DNA of 64,000 bases, taken from positions 1 to 64,000 of the forward strand of contig NZ_JAFWFN010000005.1 in assembly GCF_017515565.1 (NCBI RefSeq), written 5' to 3'. This DNA comes from Halomonas sp. Its GTDB lineage: Bacteria; Pseudomonadota; Gammaproteobacteria; Pseudomonadales; Halomonadaceae. Below are positions 16,275 through 27,055 of the stretch, piece by piece (position 1 is the stretch's first letter; every line of letters starts with the position of its first letter). The notes beneath the pieces were generated by a model. The model worked only from the letters and a program-made list of their open reading frames with translations, searched no databases and had not been told where the DNA came from. The translations under genes and the position numbers were made by a program.

Positions 16275-18197
16275 ATGCCCATTGTGACACTGCCTGATGG
16301 CAGCCAAAGAACGTTCGATACACCGCTTTCTATTATGCAGCTTGCTGAATCCATTGGCCCTGGTTTGGCCAAGGCCTGTGTGGCTGGCAAGATTGATGGT
16401 GTATTGGTTGATGCCGCAGACTTGATTGAGCAAGATGCTGATGTGGCAATAATTACCGCTCGCGATCCGGAAGGTCTAGAGATCATTCGTCACTCTTGCG
16501 CACACCTGATTGGGCATGCGGTTAAGCAGATGTACCCTGAAGCCAAAATGGCGATAGGGCCGGTCATTGACGATGGTTTTTACTACGACATTGAGTTTGG
16601 TCAATCGGTTACCCCAGATGACCTTGAAGCCATCGAAACGCGTATGCGTTCATTAATTGAACACGAGTACGATGTAGTGCGCGAGTACGTTGATCGCGAC
16701 CAAGCAATGTTAGCTTTTTTGCATCGTGATGAGCCTTACAAGCAGGAAATTGTTCGTGATATCCCCGAGGGGGCTACCATTCGGCTGTACCATCACGAAG
16801 AGTATGTCGACATGTGTCGCGGTCCGCACGTGCCGAATACTCGCCATTTGAAAGCCTTTAAGCTTACTAAGTTGGCGGGTGCTTATTGGCGTGGTGACGC
16901 TGCCAACACCATGCTGACCCGTATTTACGGCACTGCATGGGGCGATAAAAAACAGCTGAAGGCCTACTTGCAGCGGCTTGAAGAGGCTGAAAAGCGCGAT
17001 CACCGTAAGCTAGCGCGTAAGATGGACTTGTTCCATCTGCAAGAAGAAGCGCCGGGGATGGTATTTTGGCACCCTAATGGCTGGACAATGTACCAGGCGT
17101 TAGAAGATTACATGCGCAAGATTCAGCGCGAGCATGGTTATCAAGAGATCAAGACGCCCCAAGTGGTCGATTTGTCCTTGTGGAAAAAATCTGGCCACTG
17201 GGGGCACTACAGTGAACTGATGTTCACGACAGAGTCGGAAAAGCGCGAATACGCGGTTAAGCCAATGAACTGCCCATGTCACGTTCAAGTGTTTAATCAG
17301 GGGCTAAAGAGCTACCGAGATTTACCGCTGCGTTTGGCAGAGTTTGGTAGCTGTCACCGCAATGAGCCTTCAGGCTCGCTACACGGTTTGATGCGTGTGC
17401 GTGGCTTTACTCAAGATGATGCCCATATTTTCTGCACGGAAGCGCAAATCCAAGCAGAAGCTGAAGCATTTATCGCACTAACGCTGCAGGTTTATAAAAC
17501 ACTCGGTTTCGATGAGGTTGAGCTTAAGCTATCAACGCGTCCCGAAGATTTCCTGGGCGAAGCTGAAGTGTGGGATCGAGCAGAGCAGGGGCTTGAAGCC
17601 GCGCTCAATGCAACGGGTCTCAAATGGGAGCTTCAGCCGGGTGAAGGTGCTTTTTATGGGCCTAAAATTGAATTTGCTCTACGTGATTGCCTGAATCGTG
17701 TTTGGCAATGTGGTACTCTTCAACTAGATTTTAATTTGCCAGGGCGTTTGGGAGCGCAATACGTCGATGAAGACGGAACGCGAAAAACTCCTGTAATGCT
17801 TCACCGTGCAATTTTAGGGTCCTTTGAGCGTTTCTTAGGTATCCTAATTGAGCACTATGCGGGTGCGATGCCACTTTGGCTGGCGCCTCAGCAAGCAGTT
17901 TTGATGACAATTACGGACGCGCAACGTGATTATGCGCTCAAATTAGAGCATCAACTGCAAAAAAATGGCTTACGGGTCAAGGCGGACTTGAGGAACGAGA
18001 AGATCGGCTTTAAAATCCGTGAGCATACGTTACAGAAAGTTCCCTATCTCCTTGTGGTGGGAGATAAGGAAGTAGAAGCTGACTCAGTGGCCGTGCGAAC
18101 TCGCAGCGGCGAGAATCTCGGCACAATGACGGTTGATGAATTCATTAAGCGTTTTAGTGAAGAGCGAGCAGCCCTGGCGACATCGTCAATTGCCTAA
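16275..18197 (+). CDS. thrS: threonine-tRNA ligase
   Basis: 640 residues, the usual ThrRS length: N-terminal TGS domain ([11 protein letters not shown]...), editing domain with [11 protein letters not shown] and the DMCRGPHV histidine/cysteine motif, class II catalytic core ([10 protein letters not shown], zinc-binding Cys/His; [20 protein letters not shown] motif 2) and C-terminal anticodon domain. It charges tRNA-Thr and hydrolyses Ser-tRNA-Thr. It heads thrS-infC-rpmI-rplT. The leader hairpin suggests translational autorepression as in E. coli. Its stop codon TAA is part of the infC Shine-Dalgarno sequence. Confidence 0.98.
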   Translation: MPIVTLPDGSQRTFDTPLSIMQLAESIGPGLAKACVAGKIDGVLVDAADLIEQDADVAIITARDPEGLEIIRHSCAHLIGHAVKQMYPEAKMAIGPVIDDGFYYDIEFGQSVTPDDLEAIETRMRSLIEHEYDVVREYVDRDQAMLAFLHRDEPYKQEIVRDIPEGATIRLYHHEEYVDMCRGPHVPNTRHLKAFKLTKLAGAYWRGDAANTMLTRIYGTAWGDKKQLKAYLQRLEEAEKRDHRKLARKMDLFHLQEEAPGMVFWHPNGWTMYQALEDYMRKIQREHGYQEIKTPQVVDLSLWKKSGHWGHYSELMFTTESEKREYAVKPMNCPCHVQVFNQGLKSYRDLPLRLAEFGSCHRNEPSGSLHGLMRVRGFTQDDAHIFCTEAQIQAEAEAFIALTLQVYKTLGFDEVELKLSTRPEDFLGEAEVWDRAEQGLEAALNATGLKWELQPGEGAFYGPKIEFALRDCLNRVWQCGTLQLDFNLPGRLGAQYVDEDGTRKTPVMLHRAILGSFERFLGILIEHYAGAMPLWLAPQQAVLMTITDAQRDYALKLEHQLQKNGLRVKADLRNEKIGFKIREHTLQKVPYLLVVGDKEVEADSVAVRTRSGENLGTMTVDEFIKRFSEERAALATSSIA

Positions 18198-18209
18198 GGA
18201 GACGGAGCA

Positions 18210-18749
18210 ATCAAGCGAAGCAATCAGCGCGGGCGTCCACAAGACAAACGCCCACCAATGAACGAGCGAATTACCGAAGAAGAAGTACGTCTAATTGATG
18301 CTGAAGGTGAGCAGTTGGGTGTTGTGCCCACCACCGAAGCTCTTGAGCGTGCTGAAGCTGCAGGTTTAGACCTCGTGCAAATTTCGAATGCCGATCCTAT
18401 TGTTTGTAAGATTATGGATTATGGCAAATTTGTTTTTGAGACGAAGAAGCAAAAAGCGGCTCAAAAGAAAAAGCAGAAGCAAATCCAGGTGAAGGAAGTT
18501 AAATTCCGTCCTGGCACCGACGAAGGCGATTATCAGGTCAAGCTTAAAAACCTGACGCGCTTTTTAGAAGGTGGTGACAAGGGCAAAGTCACATTGCGCT
18601 TCCGTGGTCGTGAAATGGCGCACCAGGACATTGGCCGCAAGCTAATGGAACGGATCGCGGCAGACCTGGAAGAGATCGGAGCGGTTGAGGCTTTCCCGAA
18701 AATGGAAGGTCGCCAGATGATCATGATTATTGCCCCGAAAAAGAAGTGA
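18210..18749 (+). CDS. infC: translation initiation factor IF-3 (AUC start)
   Basis: I place the start at ATC 18210, giving 179 residues (E. coli IF3 has 180), with AAGGAG at 18196-18201 and 8-base spacing. The first ATG (18258) lies 16 codons in and would remove the conserved N-terminal segment ([15 protein letters not shown]). IF3 binds the 30S subunit and rejects non-AUG start codons, so a non-canonical start in its own gene gives negative autoregulation, as with AUU in E. coli. N- and C-terminal domains with the Lys-rich linker ([15 protein letters not shown]) are clear. Confidence 0.93.
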   Translation: MKRSNQRGRPQDKRPPMNERITEEEVRLIDAEGEQLGVVPTTEALERAEAAGLDLVQISNADPIVCKIMDYGKFVFETKKQKAAQKKKQKQIQVKEVKFRPGTDEGDYQVKLKNLTRFLEGGDKGKVTLRFRGREMAHQDIGRKLMERIAADLEEIGAVEAFPKMEGRQMIMIIAPKKK

Positions 18750-18767
18750 TCCAACGGCGAAGTTAAC

Positions 18768-18795
18768 GGGCCAGCGTGTAAGCGCTGGTCGGCCC
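18768..18795 (+). promoter_or_regulatory. hairpin in the infC-rpmI spacer, candidate L20 control element
   Basis: CCAGCG (18771-18776) pairs with CGCTGG (18783-18788); an outer GGGCC (18768-18772) can alternatively pair with GGCCC (18791-18795). In E. coli, L20 represses rpmI-rplT by binding RNA structures in this region. The sequence alone does not show L20 binding. Confidence 0.4.
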
Positions 18796-18830
18796 TGGAT
18801 TTTCTAAAAAATATCGAGCGGAGTTCTCTC

Positions 18831-19025
18831 ATGCCGAAAATCAAAAGCAACAGCGGCGCTGCTAAGCGCTTTAAAAAGACCGCTAATGGCTTTAAGCACA
18901 AGCAGTCTTTCCGTAGCCACATCCTGACCAAGAAGTCGACCAAGCGTAAGCGTCAGCTGCGTGGAATGAAGCAGATTCATGCTGCTGATAAAGCGCTGAT
19001 TCAGCGCATGCTGCCGAATCTGTAA
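18831..19025 (+). CDS. rpmI: 50S ribosomal protein L35
   Basis: 64 residues, very basic, [20 protein letters not shown] at the N-terminus and [11 protein letters not shown] near the C-terminus: L35. It is preceded by CGGAG and lies between infC and rplT as in most gammaproteobacteria. It should be translationally coupled with L20 and controlled with it. Confidence 0.98.
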   Translation: MPKIKSNSGAAKRFKKTANGFKHKQSFRSHILTKKSTKRKRQLRGMKQIHAADKALIQRMLPNL

Positions 19026-19082
19026 GGTCGAATTATCTTATCTGAGTGCATATTGCCTCAGACTTAATGTCAGGAGTGTGTT

Positions 19083-19436
19083 ATGACCCGTGTTAAGCGT
19101 GGCGTAGTTGCCCGTCGTCGCCATAAAAAAGTACTGAAACAGGCCAAAGGTTACTACGGTGCCCGTTCGCGTGTTTTCCGCGTAGCCAAACAGGCTGTTA
19201 TCAAAGCCGGTCAGTATGCTTACCGTGACCGCCGTAACCGTAAGCGCCAGTTCCGTGCGCTGTGGATCCAGCGTATTAACGCTGGTGCGCGCATCAACGG
19301 TATGTCTTACAGCCGTTTTGTTGGCGGCCTCAAAAAAGCCGGTATTGAAATTGATCGTAAAGTATTGGCCGATCTGGCGGTACACGAAAAAGCAGCTTTC
19401 GCTGCTATCGTGGAAAAAGCCAAGGCTGCCCAATAA
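19083..19436 (+). CDS. rplT: 50S ribosomal protein L20
   Basis: 117 residues, the normal L20 length, starting [19 protein letters not shown] with the long basic N-terminal helix and the globular C-terminal part ([16 protein letters not shown]). L20 is needed early in 50S assembly and represses its own operon in E. coli. A strong terminator follows 61 bases later, separating it from pheS. Confidence 0.98.
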   Translation: MTRVKRGVVARRRHKKVLKQAKGYYGARSRVFRVAKQAVIKAGQYAYRDRRNRKRQFRALWIQRINAGARINGMSYSRFVGGLKKAGIEIDRKVLADLAVHEKAAFAAIVEKAKAAQ

Positions 19437-19497
19437 GGTTTTTCGCGCTGAGTTAGATCAGTGTGAAATGCCCGAGGTCATTTCAGTGTGACCCAAG

Positions 19498-19532
19498 CAG
19501 GGGAAGAGCAGCCGCTCTTCCCCTGTTTTTTT
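19498..19532 (+). terminator. strong intrinsic terminator after rplT
   Basis: A perfect 12-bp stem, CAGGGGAAGAGC (19498-19509) and GCTCTTCCCCTG (19514-19525), closes a 4-base loop and is followed by seven T. Confidence 0.95.
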
Positions 19533-19590
19533 GTCACCCCCTATGCCACGCCATCTTTGGATGGAAACCGCTTAATTCGGAGTGAAACGG

Positions 19591-20608
<1,018 letters not shown>

Positions 20609-20634
20609 CGCCGCCGCCAAAGACAGGAACGAAT

Positions 20635-23016
20635 ATGAAATTTTCAGAACAGTGGCTGCGTGAATGGGTATCTCCGCAGTTGGATACGCAAGCGATTGCT
20701 GATCAAATTACCATGGCTGGCCTAGAAGTTGATGCCGTTGCGTCGGTTGCATCAGCATTCAGTGGCGTTGTTGTGGCGGAAGTGCTTACCAAAGAGAAGC
20801 ACCCTGATGCTGATAAGCTTAACGTTTGTACGGTTAATGATGGTACGGGTGAGCCAGTTCAGGTGGTGTGTGGGGCGCCCAATGTCGATGTAGGTCAGAA
20901 AATTCCTTTCGCTCAGGTAGGGGGTGTGCTGCCAGGGGATTTTAAAATTAAAAAAGCCAAGCTGCGTGGCATCGAGTCACGGGGCATGGTTTGCTCTGCT
21001 TCTGAATTGGGGCTAGAGGAGGAGGTTTCTCCAGGTATTTTGGTTTTGCCAGCTTCGGCGCCAATTGGGGTCAGTTTTCGAGAGTATATGCAGCTCGATG
21101 ACATGACTATTGAGGTCGATTTGACACCTAACCGCGGCGACTGCCTTAGTATCAAGGGTCTTGCCCGAGAAGTTGGCGTACTAAATCGGCTGCCGGTGAG
21201 CGGGCCTGCTATCCAGGCAATAGCTGCTAGTATTGATGATACTTTCCCGATAGGTATTGACGCTCCCGAGCAGTGCCCGCGCTATGCTGGGCGGGTCATT
21301 AAAGGCGTTGACGTTACCGTTGAAACGCCGCTCTGGATGGTTGAGCGTCTGCGCCGTAGTGGCGTTCGATCCATTGACCCAGTAGTAGATGTCACTAATT
21401 ACGTTATGCTGGAACTTGGTCAGCCCTTGCATGCGTTTGATCGCGATAATTTGCAAGGTGGCATTACGGTACGTTTGGCCGAAGAGGGCGAGCGGCTAAC
21501 GCTGCTAGATGGTCAGGATATCGCGTTGCGCCCTGAAACGCTGGTCATAGCGGATAATAGTGGCCCCTTGGCGATGGCCGGCATTATGGGTGGGGAGAAT
21601 TCAGGTGTTAGCAAATCCACGCACACTATTTTCCTGGAGTCGGCGTATTTCACGCCTTTGGCGATTGCAGGCAAAGCCCGCTCCTACGGTATGCATACTG
21701 ATGCATCGCACCGCTTTGAGCGCGGCGTTGACCCTGAGCTTGCGGGTTTGGCCATTGAGCGCGCCACGCAACTGTTAATCGACATTTGTGGTGGGCAGGC
21801 AGGTCCTGTCACAGAAGCGGTTAGCAAGTCGCATATGCCAGCATCGCGGGCTATTTTTCTGCGTGAAGGCCGGTTGGAGAGTGCGCTTTCAAAGCAGTTG
21901 GCTGCCGATGATGTGACCGATATTCTTCAGCGCCTGGGATTAGAGGTAGATAAGCAGGCTGAAGGCTGGTCGGTGGCAGCCCCCAGTTGGCGGTTTGACT
22001 TAGCTATTGAGGAGGATCTCATCGAAGAGATTGCTCGTATCCATGGCTACAATAACCTGCCTGTGCGCCGGCCTGCGGCACGATTAGCGCTGCGGCCCGC
22101 TAACGAGGCAACGCTGACCCAAAGACAGCTGCGTAATCAAATGGTTGCGCGTGGCTTCCAAGAGGCGGTTACCTATAGCTTTGTAGCGCCTGAGTTACAG
22201 GCGGCGATTTTGCCTGATGCGGTTTCTCCAGTGCTAGCCAACCCGATCTCATCTGATTTGTCAGTGATGCGCGCAAGCCTTTTTCCTGGGTTAGTCCGTG
22301 CGCTAGAACATAATCTTAACCGCCAGCAGACCCGGGTGCGTTTATTTGAGACTGGTTTGGTGTTCAATGGTCACCTAGATAATCTCGCCCAAGTACCCAT
22401 GATGGGGGCGTTAGTGTGTGGCTCCCGAGAGGCTGAGGGCTGGAGTTGTGCTAAGTCATCGGTTGATTTTTACGACTTAAAAGGCGACCTGGAAAGCCTG
22501 CTAACACTTGGGGGTAATCAGCACGCGTGGCGTTTTGAGCCAGCAGCGCACCCTGCCTTACACCCAGGCCAGAGTGCGCAGCTACTGCATAATGGTGAGC
22601 CTGCTGGCTGGATTGGCACTCTTCACCCGCAGGTTCGGGCAACATTAGGGCTCAAAGTCGATGCGGTGCTCTTTGAGGTACGCCTTGATGCCCTTAGCGA
22701 AGGCCGTATTCCTGCTTTTGAGCCGTTATCACGTTACCCAGAAGTGCGTCGCGATTTAGCCTTTATGCTAAGCCAGGAGGTGCCGGTCCAGACATTGCTA
22801 GACTGTGCCCAGGCCGAGGCAGGCGATTACTTGAAAGACATTAAGCTGTTTGATGTCTATGCTGGTAAAGGGGTTGCTGACGGGTTTAAGAGTATTGCGC
22901 TAGGCTTGACCTGGCAGCATCCATCGCGCACGCTAAACGATGAAGAAATCAATCAGTTGGTCGATTCAATCGTGACACAAGTGCGTGTCAAATTGGACGC
23001 TGAACTGCGCGGCTAA
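20635..23016 (+). CDS. pheT: phenylalanine-tRNA ligase beta subunit
   Basis: 793 residues, full family length. It starts MKFSEQWLREWVSP, then the tRNA-binding (EMAP-like) domain (about 40-150), B3/B4 editing domain (MVERLRRSGVRSIDPVVDVTNYV), B5 domain, catalytic-like core and C-terminal ferredoxin-fold anticodon domain (FEPLSRYPEVRRDLAF). With PheS it forms the (alpha-beta)2 enzyme that charges tRNA-Phe and edits Tyr-tRNA-Phe. It follows pheS by 26 bases and precedes ihfA. Confidence 0.97.
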   Translation: MKFSEQWLREWVSPQLDTQAIADQITMAGLEVDAVASVASAFSGVVVAEVLTKEKHPDADKLNVCTVNDGTGEPVQVVCGAPNVDVGQKIPFAQVGGVLPGDFKIKKAKLRGIESRGMVCSASELGLEEEVSPGILVLPASAPIGVSFREYMQLDDMTIEVDLTPNRGDCLSIKGLAREVGVLNRLPVSGPAIQAIAASIDDTFPIGIDAPEQCPRYAGRVIKGVDVTVETPLWMVERLRRSGVRSIDPVVDVTNYVMLELGQPLHAFDRDNLQGGITVRLAEEGERLTLLDGQDIALRPETLVIADNSGPLAMAGIMGGENSGVSKSTHTIFLESAYFTPLAIAGKARSYGMHTDASHRFERGVDPELAGLAIERATQLLIDICGGQAGPVTEAVSKSHMPASRAIFLREGRLESALSKQLAADDVTDILQRLGLEVDKQAEGWSVAAPSWRFDLAIEEDLIEEIARIHGYNNLPVRRPAARLALRPANEATLTQRQLRNQMVARGFQEAVTYSFVAPELQAAILPDAVSPVLANPISSDLSVMRASLFPGLVRALEHNLNRQQTRVRLFETGLVFNGHLDNLAQVPMMGALVCGSREAEGWSCAKSSVDFYDLKGDLESLLTLGGNQHAWRFEPAAHPALHPGQSAQLLHNGEPAGWIGTLHPQVRATLGLKVDAVLFEVRLDALSEGRIPAFEPLSRYPEVRRDLAFMLSQEVPVQTLLDCAQAEAGDYLKDIKLFDVYAGKGVADGFKSIALGLTWQHPSRTLNDEEINQLVDSIVTQVRVKLDAELRG

Positions 23017-23083
23017 CCAGTACATGCCATGACGCGACGCTTATCACGTTCTTGGCAATGCGTTTGCTACAAGGAGGAGCCTT

Positions 23084-23383
23084 ATGGGTGCGTTGACCAA
23101 AGCAGAGCTAGCGGAGCATTTACACACAGAGCTGGCGCTGTCTAAGCGAGAAGCAAAAGCGATGGTGGAAGCTTTTTTTGAAGAGATACGTGCCTGTTTG
23201 CGCGAGAATGAGCAGGTCAAGCTGTCGGGGTTTGGTAACTTCGACTTGCGCGATAAGCGCGAGCGCCCTGGGCGTAATCCTAAAACAGGCGAGGAAATAC
23301 CTATCTCTGCTCGTCGCGTCGTAACATTTCGCCCTGGCCAAAAGCTGAAGCAGCAAGTGGAGCATTTCACCAGTTCACAATAG
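23084..23383 (+). CDS. ihfA: integration host factor subunit alpha
   Basis: 99 residues with the DNABII fold: [38 protein letters not shown] including the Pro that intercalates into DNA at the tip of the beta arm, and [13 protein letters not shown]. With IHF-beta it bends DNA at specific sites. Position directly after pheT identifies it as the alpha subunit rather than HU. AAGGAGGAG precedes the ATG. A terminator follows. Confidence 0.95.
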   Translation: MGALTKAELAEHLHTELALSKREAKAMVEAFFEEIRACLRENEQVKLSGFGNFDLRDKRERPGRNPKTGEEIPISARRVVTFRPGQKLKQQVEHFTSSQ

Positions 23384-23438
23384 CCCTTAGCGGTTTATCC
23401 GCCTGCAGGTAAAAGCAAGGCCGGTGAGTGCAGCCAAG

Positions 23439-23468
23439 AAAAAAGGAGTGCCTATGGCGCTCCTTTTT
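23439..23468. terminator. bidirectional terminator after ihfA
   Basis: GGAGTGCC (23445-23452) and GGCGCTCC (23456-23463) pair with one G-U wobble, flanked by a run of A on one side and five T on the other. It can serve ihfA and also the minus-strand gene beyond. Confidence 0.8.
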
Positions 23469-23529
23469 AATACCTATGTATTTTGAGTAACTTAGTTCAG
23501 CAAAATGTAGGGGTATGTTGCTAAAGGCT

Positions 23530-23736
23530 TTATACGCCTCGGCCTTCTATCAGCCAAGTTATCACTACCTTAAGAATATAGCCCAGCATGCCAGCGCCGA
23601 GCACCACAAACAGCATAATGGTGCCAAATTTCCCCGCATTCGATTTTTTCGCAAGATCCCAAATAATAAAGCACATAAAAATAATTAGACCGCCAACCAT
23701 GATCGGCGTTATCCAAGTCTCAAAGGTTTGCTGCAT
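23530..23736 (-). CDS. DUF2788 membrane protein
   Basis: 68 residues from the ATG at 23736, preceded by AGGAG. Two membrane helices (PIMVGGLIIFMCFIIWDLAKKS and FGTIMLFVVLGAGMLGYILKVVI) with the lysine-bearing connector seen in DUF2788. A longer open frame upstream (to 23859) has no ribosome binding site and adds no membrane signal, so I use the shorter start. Function unknown. It is divergent from the flavodoxin gene. Confidence 0.75.
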   Translation of the reverse strand: MQQTFETWITPIMVGGLIIFMCFIIWDLAKKSNAGKFGTIMLFVVLGAGMLGYILKVVITWLIEGRGV

Positions 23737-23879
23737 GAGAGCTCCTAGTTGAGGTCGCAAGAGGGCTGAAGGAGAGGCGTGCGTCATTTTTGCCAATCGT
23801 GTTAATATTTGAGCAAATTCATCAGGTATTTGTCGACTGAACAAAGCGCAGTGCGACACTTTTACAGGGGAGTGCGACG

Positions 23880-24341
23880 ATGCCCAAGCTAAACATCTTA
23901 GTCGGAACCATGTATGGCGGCGCGTTAGATGTCGCTGAGCAAGTTAAGCCACTTTTTGAGCAGGCAGGCTACAGCGTTGATATTATTGAACAGCCCACCT
24001 TAAATGATGTGACCGGTAGTGATGGAATTTCGCTGTTTTGTGTCTCCACGACAGGAAGTGGTGATTTTCCAGGTAACTTTGTGCCTTTTGTTCGCTCTTT
24101 GCGCGACCAAAGCCCTTCGCTAACGGCCTTGCGCTACGGATTGATTGCGTTGGGTGATAGCTCCTACGGAGAAACTTTCTGTGGTGCAGGTAGGGCCCTT
24201 GATGCTTTGTTGGAAGACCATGGTGCGATGCGCCTAGGCGAGCGGCTTGAGGTGGATGCAATGGAGACCTTTATGGCAGATGACGCAGCGCTGCCCTGGG
24301 TAGAAGAGTGGATTGATTCTCAGCAGTTGAAGGTTGCCTAG
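23880..24341 (+). CDS. flavodoxin-domain protein (MioC-like)
   Basis: 153 residues with the flavodoxin fold: N-terminal phosphate-binding loop GTMYGGALDVAEQV (usually T.TGNT; here G-T-M-Y-G-G), VSTTGSGDFPGN around the FMN-binding loop, and LGDSSYGETFCGAGR as in MioC and sulfite reductase flavoprotein domains. It should carry FMN and transfer single electrons in the cytoplasm. GGAG precedes the ATG. A small membrane protein gene follows after 2 bases, so they are co-transcribed. Its redox partner cannot be told. Confidence 0.85.
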   Translation: MPKLNILVGTMYGGALDVAEQVKPLFEQAGYSVDIIEQPTLNDVTGSDGISLFCVSTTGSGDFPGNFVPFVRSLRDQSPSLTALRYGLIALGDSSYGETFCGAGRALDALLEDHGAMRLGERLEVDAMETFMADDAALPWVEEWIDSQQLKVA

Positions 24342-24343
24342 CG

Positions 24344-24715
24344 ATGCAGAGGATCCCTTATTCTCCCGAACGAGTCAGCGTCGCAATAGGACTGTGTCTT
24401 GTGATGTTGTCGGCGTTTCCGCGCTATGCGGTGGGAGGGCATGAGTCGCGCCAGACGCTGCTTTTGATTGCCTTAGCCTTCGTCGCTAGTGCTGCCGTGT
24501 TACAGTGGCGAATGCTTTCTGTCACTGCGCGCCAAGGCTTGCCGAAGCTCATTATGCGGTTGGTCATGATGATGGTAGTCGGAGCCCTAGTAATGGGAAG
24601 CTGGCATGCGCTATTTACTGACTGGATCAGTTGGCAGGTCTTTATTTCTCATGCTGCCACCGCTGGCTTGCTGCTACATGCCATTAGTTTGTGGTGGTTC
24701 AGGCGCGAAGAGTGA
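24344..24715 (+). CDS. small integral membrane protein, unknown
   Basis: 123 residues with about four predicted membrane helices (VAIGLCLVMLSAF, TLLLIALAFVASAAVL, LIMRLVMMMVVGALVM, VFISHAATAGLLLHAISLWW). It starts 2 bases after the flavodoxin stop codon. I recognise no family. Histidines and tryptophans occur in the last two helices, but not in a pattern that allows a cofactor to be inferred. Confidence 0.6.
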   Translation: MQRIPYSPERVSVAIGLCLVMLSAFPRYAVGGHESRQTLLLIALAFVASAAVLQWRMLSVTARQGLPKLIMRLVMMMVVGALVMGSWHALFTDWISWQVFISHAATAGLLLHAISLWWFRREE

Positions 24716-24945
24716 AAAATGAGATGAGTGATTAGCTAGAAATAGCCACATTTGAACGAATAAGCAGCGTTTCTGCTCAAAGTGACGTTTTAAGCACGGT
24801 ATTTAAGGGTTATTCCCTTGTAATTGATGGTTCTGACCCCATCTTGCGAGCATGGCGCTTGCCACCATGCGCCAGGGTTCTTAAAATCGCCCCTTGAACT
24901 TATTATACGCAATCAACACAACGCCCAGCCGCTAGAGGACAATTC

Positions 24946-26298
24946 ATGCAAGTTTCCGTCGAGACGACCTCCCAGATCGAACGCCGTATCACAATTCAGG
25001 TGCCGGCTGCCGAAATCGACGAGGCCGTCAGCGCTCGCTTGAAAGACACTGCGAAAAACGTTCGCTTGAATGGTTTTCGCCAAGGCCGGGTGCCAATGGC
25101 TGTAGTTCGTCAGCGCTACGGCGATAGTGCACGTAATGAAGTGGTTGGCGAGGTAATGCGTGAGCGTTATGTGCGCGCCATCACTGAAGAGGGTCTTAAC
25201 CCTGCAGGCTTCCCGCAAATTGAGCCTAAAGTTAATCAAGCGGGTAAAGACCTTGAATTTGTTGCACTGATGGAAGTTTACCCGCAGATTGAATTGGCTT
25301 CGATTGAAGGTATCGAAGTTGAGCGTCCTGTGGTAACCGTCAGCGATGCAGATGTCGATGAAATGATTGACACGCTGCGTAAGCAAAACGCTGGATGGGA
25401 AGAGGTGGATGCCGCTGCTGCTGATGGCGACCAAGTGACCATCGACTTTCAGGGTTTCCTGGGTGATGAGCCATTTGAAGGCGGAAGCGCTGAAGGTCAT
25501 GCTCTCGTTATCGGCTCTAACAGCTTTATACCCGGCTTTGAAGAGCAGTTGATCGGTGCTAAAGCAGGTGAAGAAAAAACCATCAGCGTTACCTTCCCTG
25601 ACGACTATCAGGCTGAGCATCTTGCTGGTAAAGAAGCGACGTTCAAGGTCACCGTCCACAAGGTGAGCACCCAGAAGCTACCTGAGGTTGACGCTGAATT
25701 TATCGAGCGTTTCGGTGTGGAAGGCGGTGATGAAACTCAGTTCCGTGCTGAAATTAAGAAAAACATGACCCGTGAAGCGGCTCAGGCGGTTGATAACCGC
25801 GTCAAGCAGCAGGTATTGGATGCGCTGAAAAACGCTAATGAAATTCCTGTACCTAGCGCCTTGGTTCAGCAAGAAACTGACGGTATGAAGCGTCAGGCTG
25901 CTCAGCAGTTTGGTTTAGGCGAAGACTTCGATGTTAGCCAGTTGCCTAACGAACTGTTTGAAGAGCAAGCCAAAGGTCGTGTTCAAGTAGGTCTATTGCT
26001 AGCGGAAGTTATCAAGGCTAACGAACTGGATGCTGATGATGATGCCATCAAAGCTAAGGTTGAAGAGTTGGCTGAACAGTACCAAGACCCATCAGAAGTT
26101 GTTAGCTATTACATGGGCAACGAACAGCTAAAAACCCAGGTGAAGTCTGCCATTCTTGAAGAGAAGGCGGTAGAGAAGCTGCTGGAACAAACCAACGTCA
26201 AAGACGTTGAGATGTCTTATCAGCAAGCGCTAGCGGCTGCTCAACAGCAGGCTGAACAAGATGAGAACGCTGAAGAGGGCGAGCAGGCAAGCGCCTGA
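24946..26298 (+). CDS. tig: trigger factor
   Basis: 450 residues: N-terminal ribosome-binding domain with GFRQGRVP (consensus GFRxGKxP), a central FKBP-type peptidyl-prolyl isomerase domain ([21 protein letters not shown]... about 160-245) and a long helical chaperone domain ending in an acidic Gln-rich tail. It docks on L23 at the exit tunnel and protects nascent chains. It heads the tig-clpP-clpX-lon gene order. The ATG follows GAGGAC. In the 230-base leader a hairpin TGGCGC/GCGCCA (about 24853-24874) is visible. Confidence 0.97.
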   Translation: MQVSVETTSQIERRITIQVPAAEIDEAVSARLKDTAKNVRLNGFRQGRVPMAVVRQRYGDSARNEVVGEVMRERYVRAITEEGLNPAGFPQIEPKVNQAGKDLEFVALMEVYPQIELASIEGIEVERPVVTVSDADVDEMIDTLRKQNAGWEEVDAAAADGDQVTIDFQGFLGDEPFEGGSAEGHALVIGSNSFIPGFEEQLIGAKAGEEKTISVTFPDDYQAEHLAGKEATFKVTVHKVSTQKLPEVDAEFIERFGVEGGDETQFRAEIKKNMTREAAQAVDNRVKQQVLDALKNANEIPVPSALVQQETDGMKRQAAQQFGLGEDFDVSQLPNELFEEQAKGRVQVGLLLAEVIKANELDADDDAIKAKVEELAEQYQDPSEVVSYYMGNEQLKTQVKSAILEEKAVEKLLEQTNVKDVEMSYQQALAAAQQQAEQDENAEEGEQASA

Positions 26299-26310
26299 TC
26301 TCATTGAGTA

Positions 26311-26335
26311 GCGCACCTTTAACGGGTGCGCTTTT
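26311..26335 (+). terminator. hairpin between tig and clpP (terminator or attenuator)
   Basis: GCGCACC (26311-26317) pairs with GGTGCGC (26325-26331), followed by TTTTCCC. The T run is short, so partial readthrough into clpP is likely. It lies in the 65-base tig-clpP gap. Confidence 0.65.
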
Positions 26336-26363
26336 CCCTTACCGGACGCAAGGAATCACCCGA

Positions 26364-26981
26364 ATGAGTGAGTTTGATATTCAAAACGCCGGCGGTTTAG
26401 TGCCCATGGTGGTTGAGCAGAGCGCCAAAGGGGAAAGAGCCTACGATATTTATTCACGTCTGCTAAAAGAGCGTGTCATCTTCCTGGTAGGCCCAGTAGA
26501 AGACTACATGGCGAATTTAGTCGTCGCGCAGCTGCTGTTTCTTGAGTCGGAAAATCCTGATAAAGATATTCATCTCTATATCAACTCGCCAGGCGGTTCT
26601 GTAACGGCGGGTATGTCGATTTACGACACTATGCAGTTTATTAAGCCCGATGTTTCTACCGTATGTATCGGTCAAGCGGCCAGCATGGGTGCACTGCTGC
26701 TGACAGCCGGTGCGGCTGGTAAGCGCTACTGCTTGCCCAACTCTCGGGTAATGATTCATCAGCCGCTAGGTGGTTATCAGGGGCAGGCGTCGGATATTGA
26801 AATCCACACCCGTGAGATATTGGGTATCCGCGAGAAGTTAAACCAGATTTTGGCGCATCACACAGGCCAGGATATCGAGACAGTTGCCAGCGATACTGAT
26901 CGCGACAACTTTATGAGTGCTCATAAAGCCAAAGAATATGGCTTGATTGACGCAGTGCTGGATAAGCGCCCTACATCCTGA
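26364..26981 (+). CDS. clpP: ATP-dependent Clp protease proteolytic subunit
   Basis: 205 residues from ATG 26364 (AAGGA 9 bases upstream). Catalytic triad is visible: Ser in [11 protein letters not shown], His in MIHQPLGG, Asp in [10 protein letters not shown]. The [23 protein letters not shown] start is typical; an upstream TTG (26304) lies inside the hairpin and is rejected. ClpP forms the 14-mer chamber that degrades proteins unfolded by ClpX or ClpA. clpX follows after 74 bases. Confidence 0.97.
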   Translation: MSEFDIQNAGGLVPMVVEQSAKGERAYDIYSRLLKERVIFLVGPVEDYMANLVVAQLLFLESENPDKDIHLYINSPGGSVTAGMSIYDTMQFIKPDVSTVCIGQAASMGALLLTAGAAGKRYCLPNSRVMIHQPLGGYQGQASDIEIHTREILGIREKLNQILAHHTGQDIETVASDTDRDNFMSAHKAKEYGLIDAVLDKRPTS

Positions 26982-27055
26982 TAGCGTGATAGGATTCTGC
27001 TTTTCTAACGAGCTTTTCCGGCGGCGTAAGCCGCCGCAGTGATAGAGGTACGCGA

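Noticed and set aside
24716..24945. Sigma-32 promoter before tig (CTTGAA at about 24893)
   Set aside because: No CCCCAT-type -10 at the right distance; the CTTGAA match alone is too common.
24913..25659. 248-codon frame antisense to trigger factor
   Set aside because: Trigger factor is unmistakable on the plus strand; the antisense product has no family features.
26304..26363. Upstream TTG start for clpP
   Set aside because: It would translate through the tig-clpP hairpin; ATG 26364 has a proper Shine-Dalgarno and the conserved N-terminus.
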